Positions 45,040-53,702 of a stretch of DNA of 64,000 nt are shown here, piece by piece (position 1 is the first letter of the stretch; each line of letters starts with the position of its first letter). A model generated the notes under the pieces. That model had not been told where the DNA came from. It was given only the letters and a program-made list of their open reading frames with translations, and searched no databases. Location: the NCBI GenBank assembly GCA_905214795.1, contig CAJMNM010000013.1:1-64000 (forward strand), read 5' to 3'. Made by a program: the position numbers and the translations under genes. The DNA is from an uncultured bacterium (lineage in GTDB: Bacteria > Bacteroidota > Bacteroidia > Bacteroidales > Bacteroidaceae).

Positions 45040-45156
45040 AAACTGAATTGAAATTGAGGTGCATGAAAACAAGAAAGAAAACCTCGTATACTTTGAACGA
45101 CTTCTTAAGAATGGGGGCAGAAACCACATTCACGTCTGCCCCACTCTTTATAAATT

Positions 45157-46614
45157 TTATGCCTTAACCGGCACTTCCTTCAAAATGGCTTTAATATGAT
45201 TCCAGACCATTTCCACAGTCGGAATCAACAAGCGCTCGTCAGGAGAATGCACGCCGCGCAACGTAGGACCAAAAGATACCATATCCAGCCCCGGATACTT
45301 TTCACTGAACAAGCCACACTCCAGACCTGCATGAATACCCTTTACCTCCGGTTCGCGGTTAAACAAAGCACGATAAGTATCTACGGCAATCTTCAATACT
45401 TCTGATGCCGGATTCATTTTCCATCCCGGATAACCTTCACCGACTTCTACCTTTGCACCCGCCAGTTCAAATACGGCCTCAATAGTGTTGCTCATGTTAT
45501 GACGGGCACTGAGCAGACTACTGCGCTGACTGCTGTTGACAACAATCTTATTGTCATTCTCTAATTTTATACTTGCCAGATTCGAGCTTGTCTCTACCAG
45601 ATCAATATCCTGACACATTGACAACACGCCATTATGAACAGCCTGCAAAGCCCAGATGAGACGACGAGCCACATCACGGTCAACAGCCTTATCTGCAGGC
45701 GACTCACTCTGCAACAATAATTCCATTGTCGGTTCTGTCACCCGGTACTCTTCTTCCACATCTGCACTGAACAGATTCCAGTCCACACGGATATTCTCCT
45801 TGTCCTTCATTGGAATAGCGCAAACGGCCACCGCCTCACGTGGAATTGCGTTATGAAGTCCGCCCGCCTGTATATCGCATAAATACAAATCATATTTTCT
45901 GTAACTCTGATACAGAAAACGGGTCAGCAACTTATTAGCGTTCGCGCGCTTTTTATTAATGTCATCACCGGAATGCCCCCCGGAAAGTCCTTTTATTTTA
46001 AGTTCAAAATAAAAATAATCCTTAGGCGCGTCTATTGGAGTAAAATCAAAAACAGCCTGGGTACGGCATCCTCCGGCACAACTCACAAACAACTGCCCTT
46101 CGTCCTCAGAATCCAGATTGAGCAGATAATCTCCCGACATAAAACCGGACTTCATGCCAAAGGCACCTGTCAGACCGGTTTCCTCGTCACGTGTAAAAAC
46201 ACATTCTATCGGTCCATGAGGAATGTCTTCAGCGTCAAGTAAAGCCAACTCCATGGCGATGCCTATACCGTCATCCGCTCCAAGAGTAGTACCTTCCGCG
46301 CGCATCCAGTCACCTTCAATTACAGTACGAATCGCGTCTTTGGTAAAATCAAAATCCACATCACGGTTCTTTTCACACACCATATCCATGTGGCTCTGAA
46401 GAATCACAGTCTTACGATTCTCATATCCTGATGTCGCTCCTTTCTTAATCAATACATTACCAACTTCATCCACCTTGCATTCCAATCCGCGTTCTTCAGC
46501 AAAATTACGCAGATAATCAATCATCTTCTCTTCATGTTTTGAGGGGCGAGGCACCTTATTCACCTCTGCAAAAAAACGAAACACCTCTTGTGGTGCGGGA
46601 AATTTCTGTTCCAT
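45157..46614 (-). CDS. pepD: Aminoacyl-histidine dipeptidase (PepD-like)
   Basis: A 485-residue M20-family zinc dipeptidase. It carries ILQSHMDMVCEKN (first zinc ligand and Asp), TLGADDGIGIAMELALL, VFTRDEETGLTGAFGM (general-base Glu), LSGGHSGDDINKKRANANK and IHAGLECGLFSEKYPGLDM. It hydrolyses Xaa-His and related dipeptides in the cytosol. Length and motif order are normal. Confidence 0.93.
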   Translation of the reverse strand: MEQKFPAPQEVFRFFAEVNKVPRPSKHEEKMIDYLRNFAEERGLECKVDEVGNVLIKKGATSGYENRKTVILQSHMDMVCEKNRDVDFDFTKDAIRTVIEGDWMRAEGTTLGADDGIGIAMELALLDAEDIPHGPIECVFTRDEETGLTGAFGMKSGFMSGDYLLNLDSEDEGQLFVSCAGGCRTQAVFDFTPIDAPKDYFYFELKIKGLSGGHSGDDINKKRANANKLLTRFLYQSYRKYDLYLCDIQAGGLHNAIPREAVAVCAIPMKDKENIRVDWNLFSADVEEEYRVTEPTMELLLQSESPADKAVDRDVARRLIWALQAVHNGVLSMCQDIDLVETSSNLASIKLENDNKIVVNSSQRSSLLSARHNMSNTIEAVFELAGAKVEVGEGYPGWKMNPASEVLKIAVDTYRALFNREPEVKGIHAGLECGLFSEKYPGLDMVSFGPTLRGVHSPDERLLIPTVEMVWNHIKAILKEVPVKA

Positions 46615-46693
46615 TTTAATTCTGTTTTGTATACTTTTGTTGCTAAAATTAGTTAAAAGACACTTTGAAGTTCTATCTGAATCTTTTATAAGT

Positions 46694-46714
46694 TATCTTT
46701 GCACTACAAATATA
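46694..46714. promoter_or_regulatory. Overlapping -7 boxes of opposite direction
   Basis: TATCTTTG on the plus strand (46694-46701) and TATATTTG on the minus strand (46714-46707) point towards each other across about 5 bp. They could serve the 69-residue gene and pepD respectively; neither has a well-spaced -33. Confidence 0.45.
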
Positions 46715-46721
46715 CATAAAA

Positions 46722-46931
46722 ATGTTGAAGACTCTGTTATTTACGCTGATTATTGTCGCAATAAGTATGTGCTTGTTAGCCATCAAAATCATTGTGAAAA
46801 AACGTGGACGTTTTCCTAACACACATGTAGGACATAGCGCCGCTATGCGCAAACGCGGAATCACTTGCGTACAATCAATGGATGCTATGGAACGCATAGA
46901 AAATCCGCACCGTATCTCAGAGCGTTCATAA
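46722..46931 (+). CDS. Small single-pass membrane protein
   Basis: A 69-residue protein with one N-terminal transmembrane helix (LLFTLIIVAISMCLLAIKII) and a basic cytosolic tail containing GRFPNTHVGHSAAMRKRGIT. The GRFPNTHVG pattern recurs in short Bacteroidales membrane proteins of no known function. It may share a transcript with the OmpH-like gene 51 bp downstream. Confidence 0.72.
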   Translation: MLKTLLFTLIIVAISMCLLAIKIIVKKRGRFPNTHVGHSAAMRKRGITCVQSMDAMERIENPHRISERS

Positions 46932-46982
46932 TTGCACGGGAGCATAAAAATAAGAGAAATAAAACTGTAATAACTTTAATAA

Positions 46983-47603
46983 ATGAAAACAAGAAGCTTT
47001 TTGGGCATTGGTATCGTTGCCCTCACTGCAGCATTAAGTATGACCGGATGCAACAAGGCATCAGAAGACACCACCAATACTACAGCTACTGAAGTTCCTA
47101 CCGGAGGTTTAAAAATAGCTTATGTAGAAATTGATACCTTGATGTCACAATACAATTTCTGTAAAGACTATACTTTGCTGATGAACAAAAAAGGCGAAAA
47201 CATCCGCGCCACTTTGGCTGCTAAGGAACGTGCCCTCCAGAGTAAAGCTGCCGAACTGCAACACAAATACGAATCAAACCAGTTCACTACACGCGACCAG
47301 GTTGAGCAGGCACAGATGGCCCTTACCAAACAGCAGCAGGATCTTCAGGCTCTTAATGACCGTCTGATGAATGATTTTGCAGAAGAACAGGCCAAATACA
47401 ACACCGCTATGCGCGATTCAATACAGGCTTTTCTTAAAGAATACAATAAAGCTAAAAAATTCGATTACATCATTAGCAAGGCAGGCGATAATCTGCTTGT
47501 AGCAAATGCTAAATACGACATCACAAATGATGTAGTGAAAGGATTGAACAAACGTTATAAGACAGACCCTGAGGTTGCCAAAAAGATTGGAACTGAAAAA
47601 TAA
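46983..47603 (+). CDS. OmpH/Skp family lipoprotein
   Basis: A 206-residue periplasmic coiled-coil chaperone-like protein. A lipobox is seen in AALSMTGCNK. The mature part follows OmpH/Skp architecture: LKIAYVEIDTLMSQY start, a long Gln/Ala/Lys-rich helical region (about 70-150, with KQQQDLQALNDRL) and the returning KKFDYIISKAGDNLLVANAK. It probably escorts outer-membrane proteins. A terminator follows. Confidence 0.9.
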   Translation: MKTRSFLGIGIVALTAALSMTGCNKASEDTTNTTATEVPTGGLKIAYVEIDTLMSQYNFCKDYTLLMNKKGENIRATLAAKERALQSKAAELQHKYESNQFTTRDQVEQAQMALTKQQQDLQALNDRLMNDFAEEQAKYNTAMRDSIQAFLKEYNKAKKFDYIISKAGDNLLVANAKYDITNDVVKGLNKRYKTDPEVAKKIGTEK

Positions 47604-47637
47604 CGAACATTCGGTAAGATTACTTACCTAAAGATAC

Positions 47638-47683
47638 CAAGCCAACTAATTTACAATACTTTATGCATGAATTAGTTGGCTTG
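47638..47683 (+). terminator. Terminator after the OmpH-like gene
   Basis: CAAGCCAACTAATT (47638-47651) pairs perfectly with AATTAGTTGGCTTG (47670-47683), followed by TTTTAT. Confidence 0.88.
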
Positions 47684-47877
47684 TTTTATAATGTTTACTG
47701 AACATCCCTGAAAAAGCCTTCTCAAAAAAAGTTTTTTCCGGACAAAAATAATCTGTGTCCTTTGCGTCACCCCTTTATTTCTTTTTATCTATTGTTTTTA
47801 TAGCATATTTTTACCATACATAAAACCTTACTACAGCATAGCAGTAACATCTTTTTCTCAGATGGACAATCTTTGCT

Positions 47878-48564
47878 TTACATCCTCATTCTAACCATCT
47901 GAGGAATATATTGATTCTTCTTATTTATATCACCTAACCCAAGCCTAGGATAAACCATTCCTCCAACTCCAGGAATCACTTCACTCCCTTGACGATCTTC
48001 ATCAACAGCAAACTGAAGAAAAAGAAACTTGTTGCTTATCTCCTCAGGAAACTCCTTCAATAGATTAGGCTGAGCATCCTTATACATTACAGGTGCCATG
48101 ATAACAATCATCTGCGGATGCACACGATCAATCAGTCGTGTGAGTTGAGTCTTAACCACACACGATGAACTAATGATTGATTTCACAATGACCAACAGAC
48201 GGCAGTTCGCTATCGGTTCTTCGTATGCTTTTACGATAGGCGAAATCTCTACCGTCTCACCATTATCAGACTGATATACAACATTTCGGGTATTCCAATA
48301 TATCGACACATGCAATTCACCTTTACCAAAACCGTTTTCCACACCTTTAGCCAACCAGTCGGCATCTTCAGACGCACATACCAACATTGTTTCCTCAGCA
48401 CGCACATCACCGACCTTCTTAGCCAATACACGTCCCAGTTCTACGCCAAGCACTTCAAATGCGCTACGATACGCCTCCACACTAGTCGTCTTGTCGGCCA
48501 ATGCATCCAAAGACTTTCGAATCACCGTCTCATCTCCGTACTGTAGATTTTCATATCTTCTCAT
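47878..48564 (-). CDS. Uracil-phosphoribosyltransferase-like protein with altered PRPP loop
   Basis: About 228 residues (242 if the ATG at 48606 is used, which overlaps the upstream gene by 28 bp). The layout follows uracil PRTases: an N-terminal helix (FEVLGVELGRVLAKKV), an ETMLVCASEDADWLAKGV segment, an ISPIVKAYEEPIANCRLLV segment and a C-terminal IVIMAPVMYKDAQPNLLKEF. Where active PRTases have an acidic PRPP loop of the D-x3-ATGGS type, this has VKSIISSSCVV, with no Asp/Thr-Gly-Gly. I infer loss or change of PRPP chemistry. It is the last gene of a three-gene operon. The fold call is by pattern only and needs structural confirmation. Confidence 0.6.
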   Translation of the reverse strand: MRRYENLQYGDETVIRKSLDALADKTTSVEAYRSAFEVLGVELGRVLAKKVGDVRAEETMLVCASEDADWLAKGVENGFGKGELHVSIYWNTRNVVYQSDNGETVEISPIVKAYEEPIANCRLLVIVKSIISSSCVVKTQLTRLIDRVHPQMIVIMAPVMYKDAQPNLLKEFPEEISNKFLFLQFAVDEDRQGSEVIPGVGGMVYPRLGLGDINKKNQYIPQMVRMRM

Positions 48565-48578
48565 AACACAATCTCTTT

Positions 48579-49427
48579 TTATGACAATATTGACATCAGT
48601 TCCCATTTGTCTGTTGGATGCTGACGCATTATCTTTGTCTCCATTTCATCAGGCCAGGGACAACTGCCATTCATGCAACCAATACTCCAATAAAACATTC
48701 TCCCGCTGATATGAAAATCAAGCCCCTCTATAGCATCAAGTATCCTTTTACAGTCTTCACTCATGCCTTCATCGGGATAAATCTTCAAATTTATATGCTT
48801 GAAATTCTCTACTCTACGAATTATCTCCTCCAACGATATTCTATTCTTCGAGTCACAGCCTTTCCAAACACCAAGAAATACAGAGGCAATATTCGCTAAA
48901 TCATCTGTTGGGGTTTTCTCACCATTTGGAGTAATTGCCATTAATGCATGTTTTAAGGGTACACTTACTATAACAAGCCTGTTTAAGTCTGGCGAAAAAT
49001 CAAAATATTCTGTAGAAGTTTGATCCTTTATCTCATCCGGTATCTGTTCACCTATCCTGCTATCCTTCAGCGAATAAACCAATTTCAAAACAAATCTCTC
49101 ACCCCTATCTTTACAATCTTCAATCTGATGTACAAAATCAAATGCAATATCACCTTGCTTATCCACTCTACCCCACGACAAAGACCGAGTGTTCTTTAAC
49201 TGATGATACATATTATGTTCTGGATGTGCAATCAATATATCATCCACAAACGTGTCCTCTAACTGAGTCTGAAACCCAACTCTGTCAAATGAAGATTTAT
49301 ACTTGGCAATACACGATACAATTTGATATACAGCATAGAAATCTTCAAATAAACCTCCTTTCTGATTGCTCTCGCCACCTTGATGCTTATTCTTTAAATA
49401 CAGTTTTACATCATCAGTCCTTTCCAT
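48579..49427 (-). CDS. Putative PD-(D/E)XK (Cap4/DUF4297-like) nuclease
   Basis: A 282-residue protein without signal or membrane segments. Its first 100 residues resemble the dsDNA nuclease domain of Cap4/DUF4297 proteins: QKGGLFEDFYAVYQIV, then LEDTFVDDILIAHPE with D62/D63 and NMYHQLKNTRSLSWG with Q76-x-K78, the D...QxK layout of that fold. The remaining 180 residues have no recognised domain. It overlaps the DUF1653 gene by 14 bp and is followed after 14 bp by the PRTase-like gene. An antiphage role is inferred from the fold and the neighbourhood. Confidence 0.55.
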   Translation of the reverse strand: MERTDDVKLYLKNKHQGGESNQKGGLFEDFYAVYQIVSCIAKYKSSFDRVGFQTQLEDTFVDDILIAHPEHNMYHQLKNTRSLSWGRVDKQGDIAFDFVHQIEDCKDRGERFVLKLVYSLKDSRIGEQIPDEIKDQTSTEYFDFSPDLNRLVIVSVPLKHALMAITPNGEKTPTDDLANIASVFLGVWKGCDSKNRISLEEIIRRVENFKHINLKIYPDEGMSEDCKRILDAIEGLDFHISGRMFYWSIGCMNGSCPWPDEMETKIMRQHPTDKWELMSILS

Positions 49428-49647
49428 AAGCTTCCTCCTTCGTTATTTCTTTGAATCGTGGAAACTCAGTTCCATCTATTTCAACTGTGCCGTAAAACAT
49501 TTCTTTCGGACGTACCCATACTTTATGTTCGCCGTAGAGTGCTTGATAGATAACCACAGGAATCAACGACTCACTATCCTGCCCCTCAGCTAAAACAATG
49601 TATTTACCACCTTTAAAATGACGATAATATTTCTTTGTTTCACCCAT
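49414..49647 (-). CDS. DUF1653 domain protein
   Basis: A 77-residue protein that is almost entirely a DUF1653 domain: YYRHFKGGKYIVLAEGQDSE, then VVIYQALYGEHKVWVRPKEM and a C-terminal FPRFKEI. The family's function is unknown; copies occur alone or fused to other domains. It is the first gene of the three-gene operon, with a promoter just upstream and a 14-bp overlap with the nuclease-like gene. Confidence 0.88.
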   Translation of the reverse strand: MGETKKYYRHFKGGKYIVLAEGQDSESLIPVVIYQALYGEHKVWVRPKEMFYGTVEIDGTEFPRFKEITKEEAYGKD

Positions 49648-49679
49648 CAGTTTATAAACACTTGATTAAAAAGTATTTG

Positions 49680-49711
49680 TAAAGATAAGGTTTCTTATCC
49701 GAATGCACAAA
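49680..49711 (-). promoter_or_regulatory. Promoter for the DUF1653/nuclease/PRTase operon
   Basis: On the minus strand TTTG (49711-49708), 20 nt, then TATCTTTA (49687-49680), one mismatch from TAnnTTTG; 32 bp before the DUF1653 ATG. Confidence 0.6.
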
Positions 49712-49820
49712 TAAAATTTGCACATTTCAGAAATTTTACTATAAAACATTTTAGAACTGTATATTTCATTTGAAACAAACGAATTTAATCAACCACAAAC
49801 CATAATCTGTGGTTAAGGAC

Positions 49821-50090
49821 CTACGACGGAATCAGGATGCTTGATACGCCAGTCGTATCTACCGGAGGTGGTGACAGAGGTTCACAAAGCGACCTTCCGT
49901 AGCAAGACAAGGACGAAGACAACCTGCAATGAGCCCGCCGCTGTACTCGTTCTGCCACCCTCCGATTGAGCAAGAAACCGAGAATTAGATTAAAACGATA
50001 AGGGTTATGGAACAAACATACAAAAAGCGGCCGCCTCATGCGACCGCCAATAGTCCGCCAGTCTTGCCGAATATGGGAAAAATTACTTTA
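49821..50090 (+). pseudogene. Relic of small coupled reading frames, possibly from a mobile element
   Basis: A GC-richer patch between the two accessory operons. Read on the plus strand, a frame gives TPVVSTGGGDRGSQSDLP, an in-frame TAG at 49900 where TGG (Trp) would give DLPW, then QDKDEDNLQ and TGA at 49930. That stop overlaps an ATG (ATGA) opening a 19-codon frame, and another ATG at 50007 opens a 28-codon frame. The Gly-rich, Ser-Asp-Leu-Pro-Trp plus Asp/Glu tail is reminiscent of C-termini of mobile-element proteins. No full gene remains. This reading is tentative. Confidence 0.35.
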
Positions 50091-50192
50091 TAAATCTGCA
50101 TATTTATAAAATTTCGCCTTTTATTTTGCATCTTTCTCACATATCATTCGTATATTCCAAGCTAATATAAGACATATTTGTTGTAAATATCT

Positions 50193-50200
50193 TAACTTTG
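50193..50200 (+). promoter_or_regulatory. Promoter -7 box for the DUF2075 gene
   Basis: TAACTTTG, 87 bp before the ATG at 50288; a TTTG at 50177-50180 is too close to be a standard -33. Confidence 0.45.
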
Positions 50201-50287
50201 TATTTTCAGCAAATCAATATGGTGGATAATACCGCCTATTCTATTACATTGCGGCATTATTAGCACTATGATTATTAACACACAGAT

Positions 50288-52429
50288 ATGGCACGTTGTA
50301 TATATAATTCCACAATCCGCGAGTTCCTGCAGTTATCCCCCGAAACGCTGTTAGGACATTTCGTGAACAATTACCACGGGGCTGCACTTACAACAACCAA
50401 TGAAGCGTGGAACAACGAGATTCACATCATGCAGGAAGTTCTGCTGCCATGGATGAATGAAGATGGACAGATCATTTTCGAGTACGACATTCCACGCCTC
50501 GGAAAACGGATCGATGTCGTTCTGCTGCTTCGTGGACTGATTTTCTGCCTTGAGTTCAAGGTCGGAGAGCGGGACATACTTCAATCCAATATAGAGCAGG
50601 TACTAGATTATGCCCTTGACCTGAAAAACTTTCATTTGCTGAGCCAAAACAGGATCATTGTCCCGATTCTCGTGCCTACTCAATTCCGAACAAGTTCAAG
50701 CGAGTTCATGCCCTCAGTATACGATGATTCCATATATAACCCATTGGTGACTGGAGCCAACGGATTGCAAAAACTCATTGCGGATGTTCTAGCACATGCC
50801 GGAGCAACAGCTCCAGATCCGAGTCTAGGTGCCGACTGGGTTATCAGCCCTTACTCACCCACCCCGTCCATCATTGAGGCTGCCAAGAGGCTCTATGAAA
50901 ATCATTCTGTAGAAGACATTACCCGCCATGAGGCTGACAAAGTATCAACCGACCGCACCATTGCATATATCCTCGACGTGATCAAGACCAGCCAAGAGAA
51001 GGGAGAAAAAAGTATCTGCTTTGTTACGGGCGTACCGGGAGCGGGAAAAACGCTGGTCGGACTAGACGTCGCCGTCAAACAGTCCTATCAAAATGGTGAT
51101 AAATTGATAGAGGACAAAGGAGCGGTCTACCTATCCGGCAACGGACCACTGGTAGCAGTGCTTACTGAGGCTTTGGCCATAGACAATCAGAAGAAATGCA
51201 AAGCCCGGGGCGAGAAAAAGAACATGTCGGACTCTCGGAGGGAGGTTAGCAAATTCATACAGATGATTCACCGCTACCGCGACAACATGTTGGCCAAGAT
51301 CAAGAATCCTGTCGAAAACGGAGTCCTGGAGATTGACCCACAGAAAGCGATGAAGCTGGCAAAATCCGGCTACGGAGAAGTGGAGCATGTAGCCATCTTT
51401 GACGAAGCCCAGCGTTCATGGACACATAAAAGGCTTGCTGACTACCTTAAACGAGGCGGTACTTATGGAAACAAACTCAAGGTACCAAACTTCCCCTACT
51501 CCGAAGCGGCGTTCCTAATTTGGTCTTTGGATCAGCGGGAAGATTGGGCAACGATCGTATGTCTGGTAGGCGGCGGTCAGGAGATCAACACCGGAGAAGC
51601 CGGCATATCAGAGTGGATCAAAGCGCTCAACGAGAAATTCACACATTGGCAAATCTATATCTCCGACAAACTAACCGAAGCAGAATATGCAGAAGGTCGA
51701 GTCAACGAACTATTGGCCGACAATGACAAGGTCACGTTCTCTCCGGAGCTCCATCTGGGAGTCAGTCTGCGTTCGTTCAGAGCAGAAAACCTCTCAGCCT
51801 TTGTACACTCTTTACTCTCTTTCAATCCGGATGCTTCCAGTTGGTACAACACGATAAAAGGGCGCTATCCGATCGTGCTGACAAGAGATATGGACAAGGC
51901 AAGGGCATGGCTGCGCAAGAACACCCGTGGTTCGCAACGATCAGGTGTGCTGGTCAGCAAGACAGCGGCTCGGTTCAAACCATTGGCCGTCGATATTCTG
52001 GATCAAGGCGACGAAAATGCCGTACACTGGTTCCTGGAGGATAAAAACGACATTCGTTCATCCAACTACCTTGAGGATGCCGCAACTGAAATCCAGGTTC
52101 AAGGCCTTGAACTGGATTATACCTGCGTCCTATGGGATGCTGACCTGAGATGCGAAAACGGGCAGTGGCGATATTATAACTTTAATGGCAGAACAGCATG
52201 GCGCGAAGAGGCCGGTAAAACCGAAAGCAGCCTTGAACGAAGGAAATACATGTTGAATGCCTACCGTGTCTTACTGACACGCGCCCGCATCGGCATGGTC
52301 ATCTGCGTTCCAGATGGAAATCCCAATAAAACTGTCTGTGGTTTCCCGGAAGATGCAACCCGACTTCCAGAATTTTATAACGGCACCTACGAATACCTCA
52401 AGTCGATAGGGTTAGAGGAGATACGATAG
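50288..52429 (+). CDS. DUF2075 DNA/RNA helicase with N-terminal PD-(D/E)XK-like domain
   Basis: A 713-residue protein. The N-terminal 150 residues contain RIDVVLLLRGLIFCLEFKVG, i.e. D76, E89 and K91 in PD-(D/E)XK spacing. The helicase core has Walker A GVPGAGKT (248-255), the switch SGNGPLVAVLTEAL, Walker B FDEAQRSW (371-378), a Q/VQGLELDYTCVLWD motif near 620 and LLTRARIGMVICVP near 680. This is the DUF2075/Schlafen-group-3-like superfamily 1 ATPase family, often found near defence genes. It stands alone, without a methyltransferase partner. Full length, no obvious lesions. Confidence 0.85.
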   Translation: MARCIYNSTIREFLQLSPETLLGHFVNNYHGAALTTTNEAWNNEIHIMQEVLLPWMNEDGQIIFEYDIPRLGKRIDVVLLLRGLIFCLEFKVGERDILQSNIEQVLDYALDLKNFHLLSQNRIIVPILVPTQFRTSSSEFMPSVYDDSIYNPLVTGANGLQKLIADVLAHAGATAPDPSLGADWVISPYSPTPSIIEAAKRLYENHSVEDITRHEADKVSTDRTIAYILDVIKTSQEKGEKSICFVTGVPGAGKTLVGLDVAVKQSYQNGDKLIEDKGAVYLSGNGPLVAVLTEALAIDNQKKCKARGEKKNMSDSRREVSKFIQMIHRYRDNMLAKIKNPVENGVLEIDPQKAMKLAKSGYGEVEHVAIFDEAQRSWTHKRLADYLKRGGTYGNKLKVPNFPYSEAAFLIWSLDQREDWATIVCLVGGGQEINTGEAGISEWIKALNEKFTHWQIYISDKLTEAEYAEGRVNELLADNDKVTFSPELHLGVSLRSFRAENLSAFVHSLLSFNPDASSWYNTIKGRYPIVLTRDMDKARAWLRKNTRGSQRSGVLVSKTAARFKPLAVDILDQGDENAVHWFLEDKNDIRSSNYLEDAATEIQVQGLELDYTCVLWDADLRCENGQWRYYNFNGRTAWREEAGKTESSLERRKYMLNAYRVLLTRARIGMVICVPDGNPNKTVCGFPEDATRLPEFYNGTYEYLKSIGLEEIR

Positions 52430-52586
52430 AATGACTTATTGAATTAACTAGTTAAATTTTCCAAATCATCAGAATAGTGTTACTACAAATAACAAATATT
52501 ATACCTAACCTCATAACTATATATTTTTTCCGATGAACAGTGCATCCTTGCCAATCGCATTTTTTAGTATTGCTTTTGTTTTCTCT

Positions 52587-53106
52587 CTAATAGTCTAGCC
52601 ATGCTGGATTCAGTTCTACCCATAACGTTCCATGCTCTTTTTCCAGTTTATAGAGGCATCCGTTCTCGAATATTTGAGAGCGAATAACCGTTTGACGATC
52701 ATCGGACGTGTCAATCCACGGACGCAAAAAAACGGAACGGTACATTCATTTGCAGAAAGTTTAACCGTTTTCGGACATCTGGTCGCAGAATAAGCACTTT
52801 CAACAAATCAATCAAATCGCGAACACTAACATTGATGGGGACATTGTACTCTTTTTGCAGCGCCAATATCGCCTCATACAGAGATTCTGACTTCCCGAAC
52901 GAAAGACGAAAATAATTCACCGGATACCAGGCATTTGCCACCATTGTAACCATAATTTCCCATACATTTATCCTTGTTTTTCCCTGCTTTACAAACAAAT
53001 CGAGTATGCCGAGGAACCAATAATATTTATATGTTGCCACAGTCTTGTCAAACACTCGGTTCAGATGTCTGGTTGTCAATATATGGGATGTGGAATTTGC
53101 ATACAA
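52587..53106 (-). pseudogene. Frameshifted, truncated HNH-type nuclease-family gene
   Basis: Frame 1 (53106-52711) encodes TYKYYWFLGILDLFVKQG, INVWEIMVTMVANAWYPVNY and FRLSFGKSESLY, a pattern I know from Bacteroidales HNH-domain proteins. It breaks at a run of seven T (plus strand A at 52726-52732): removing one T restores FLRPWIDTSDDRQTVIRSQI and, ending at 52587, WVELNPAWLDY before TAG, well short of the HNH end. Frame 1 also lacks an ATG; an ATG at 53102 lies in another frame (MQIPHPIY), suggesting a second early shift. The gene is not intact. Confidence 0.75.
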
Positions 53107-53368
53107 AAGATTTAATTACCTTATCTACAAAGATAACGAAATATTTTCAGTCGCCAATTTCTATCTTTGAAAAAATTCGCCATATCATAATTTAATGTGA
53201 ATAAAATCAAAAAACAACAAGTTGCTCGTCATTAACAAAATTCACGTCAATGGCGAGGATGTAAAATAAGAATGTATGATCGTCAATGACAATACAATCT
53301 AACTTATATTTATCGAAGCATTTATCGTAACAGAAATAATCTTTATACTACAATTAAACATTTCCCCT

Positions 53369-53434
53369 AAAAAGTCCTTCACCCCTTCACATTTCGTCAT
53401 AGCATACTTATATTCAGCAGATTGCGTGTGAATG
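53369..53434 (+). repeat. Dispersed repeat module A, copy 2
   Basis: Same orientation as 2607-2673: starts AAAAAGTCCTTCACCCCTTC, contains GTCATA and ends at TTGCGTGTGAA. It is followed by two more CCTTCAC motifs at 53441-53455. Confidence 0.75.
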
Positions 53435-53599
53435 ACAGTCCTTCACATCCTTCACCGATACACTTGTGAGATGTAAATCGGCTTTTTTGAGACCATAATG
53501 TAGGATTTCTGTCAGAAAATCAGATTTTTTCATCCCGAAATCCATGATTTTCCGTCCGTTTTTTCCATTCATCCCCGCAACCGTGCAGAAAAATATTCC

Positions 53600-53702
53600 G
53601 GTACGGTAACGGGCATCACCGTAACAGTGCGGAAAAATATTTGTAAAGTGCAGGATTGAATTCGTAACCGTACAGAAAAAAACTCGTAACCGTATGCGTT
53701 TT
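53600..53702 (-). repeat. Dispersed repeat module B, copy 2 (inverted)
   Basis: The reverse complement starts ACGCATACGGTTACGAG and follows module B copy 1 through the CTGCAC units to the palindrome, here decayed (ACGGTGATG/CGTTACCGT). It is inverted relative to copy 1, while module A is not. Confidence 0.8.

Noticed and set aside
49801..50090. tmRNA or RNase P RNA at the GC-rich patch
   Set aside because: None of the conserved end sequences of those RNAs are present; a gene relic explains the patch better.
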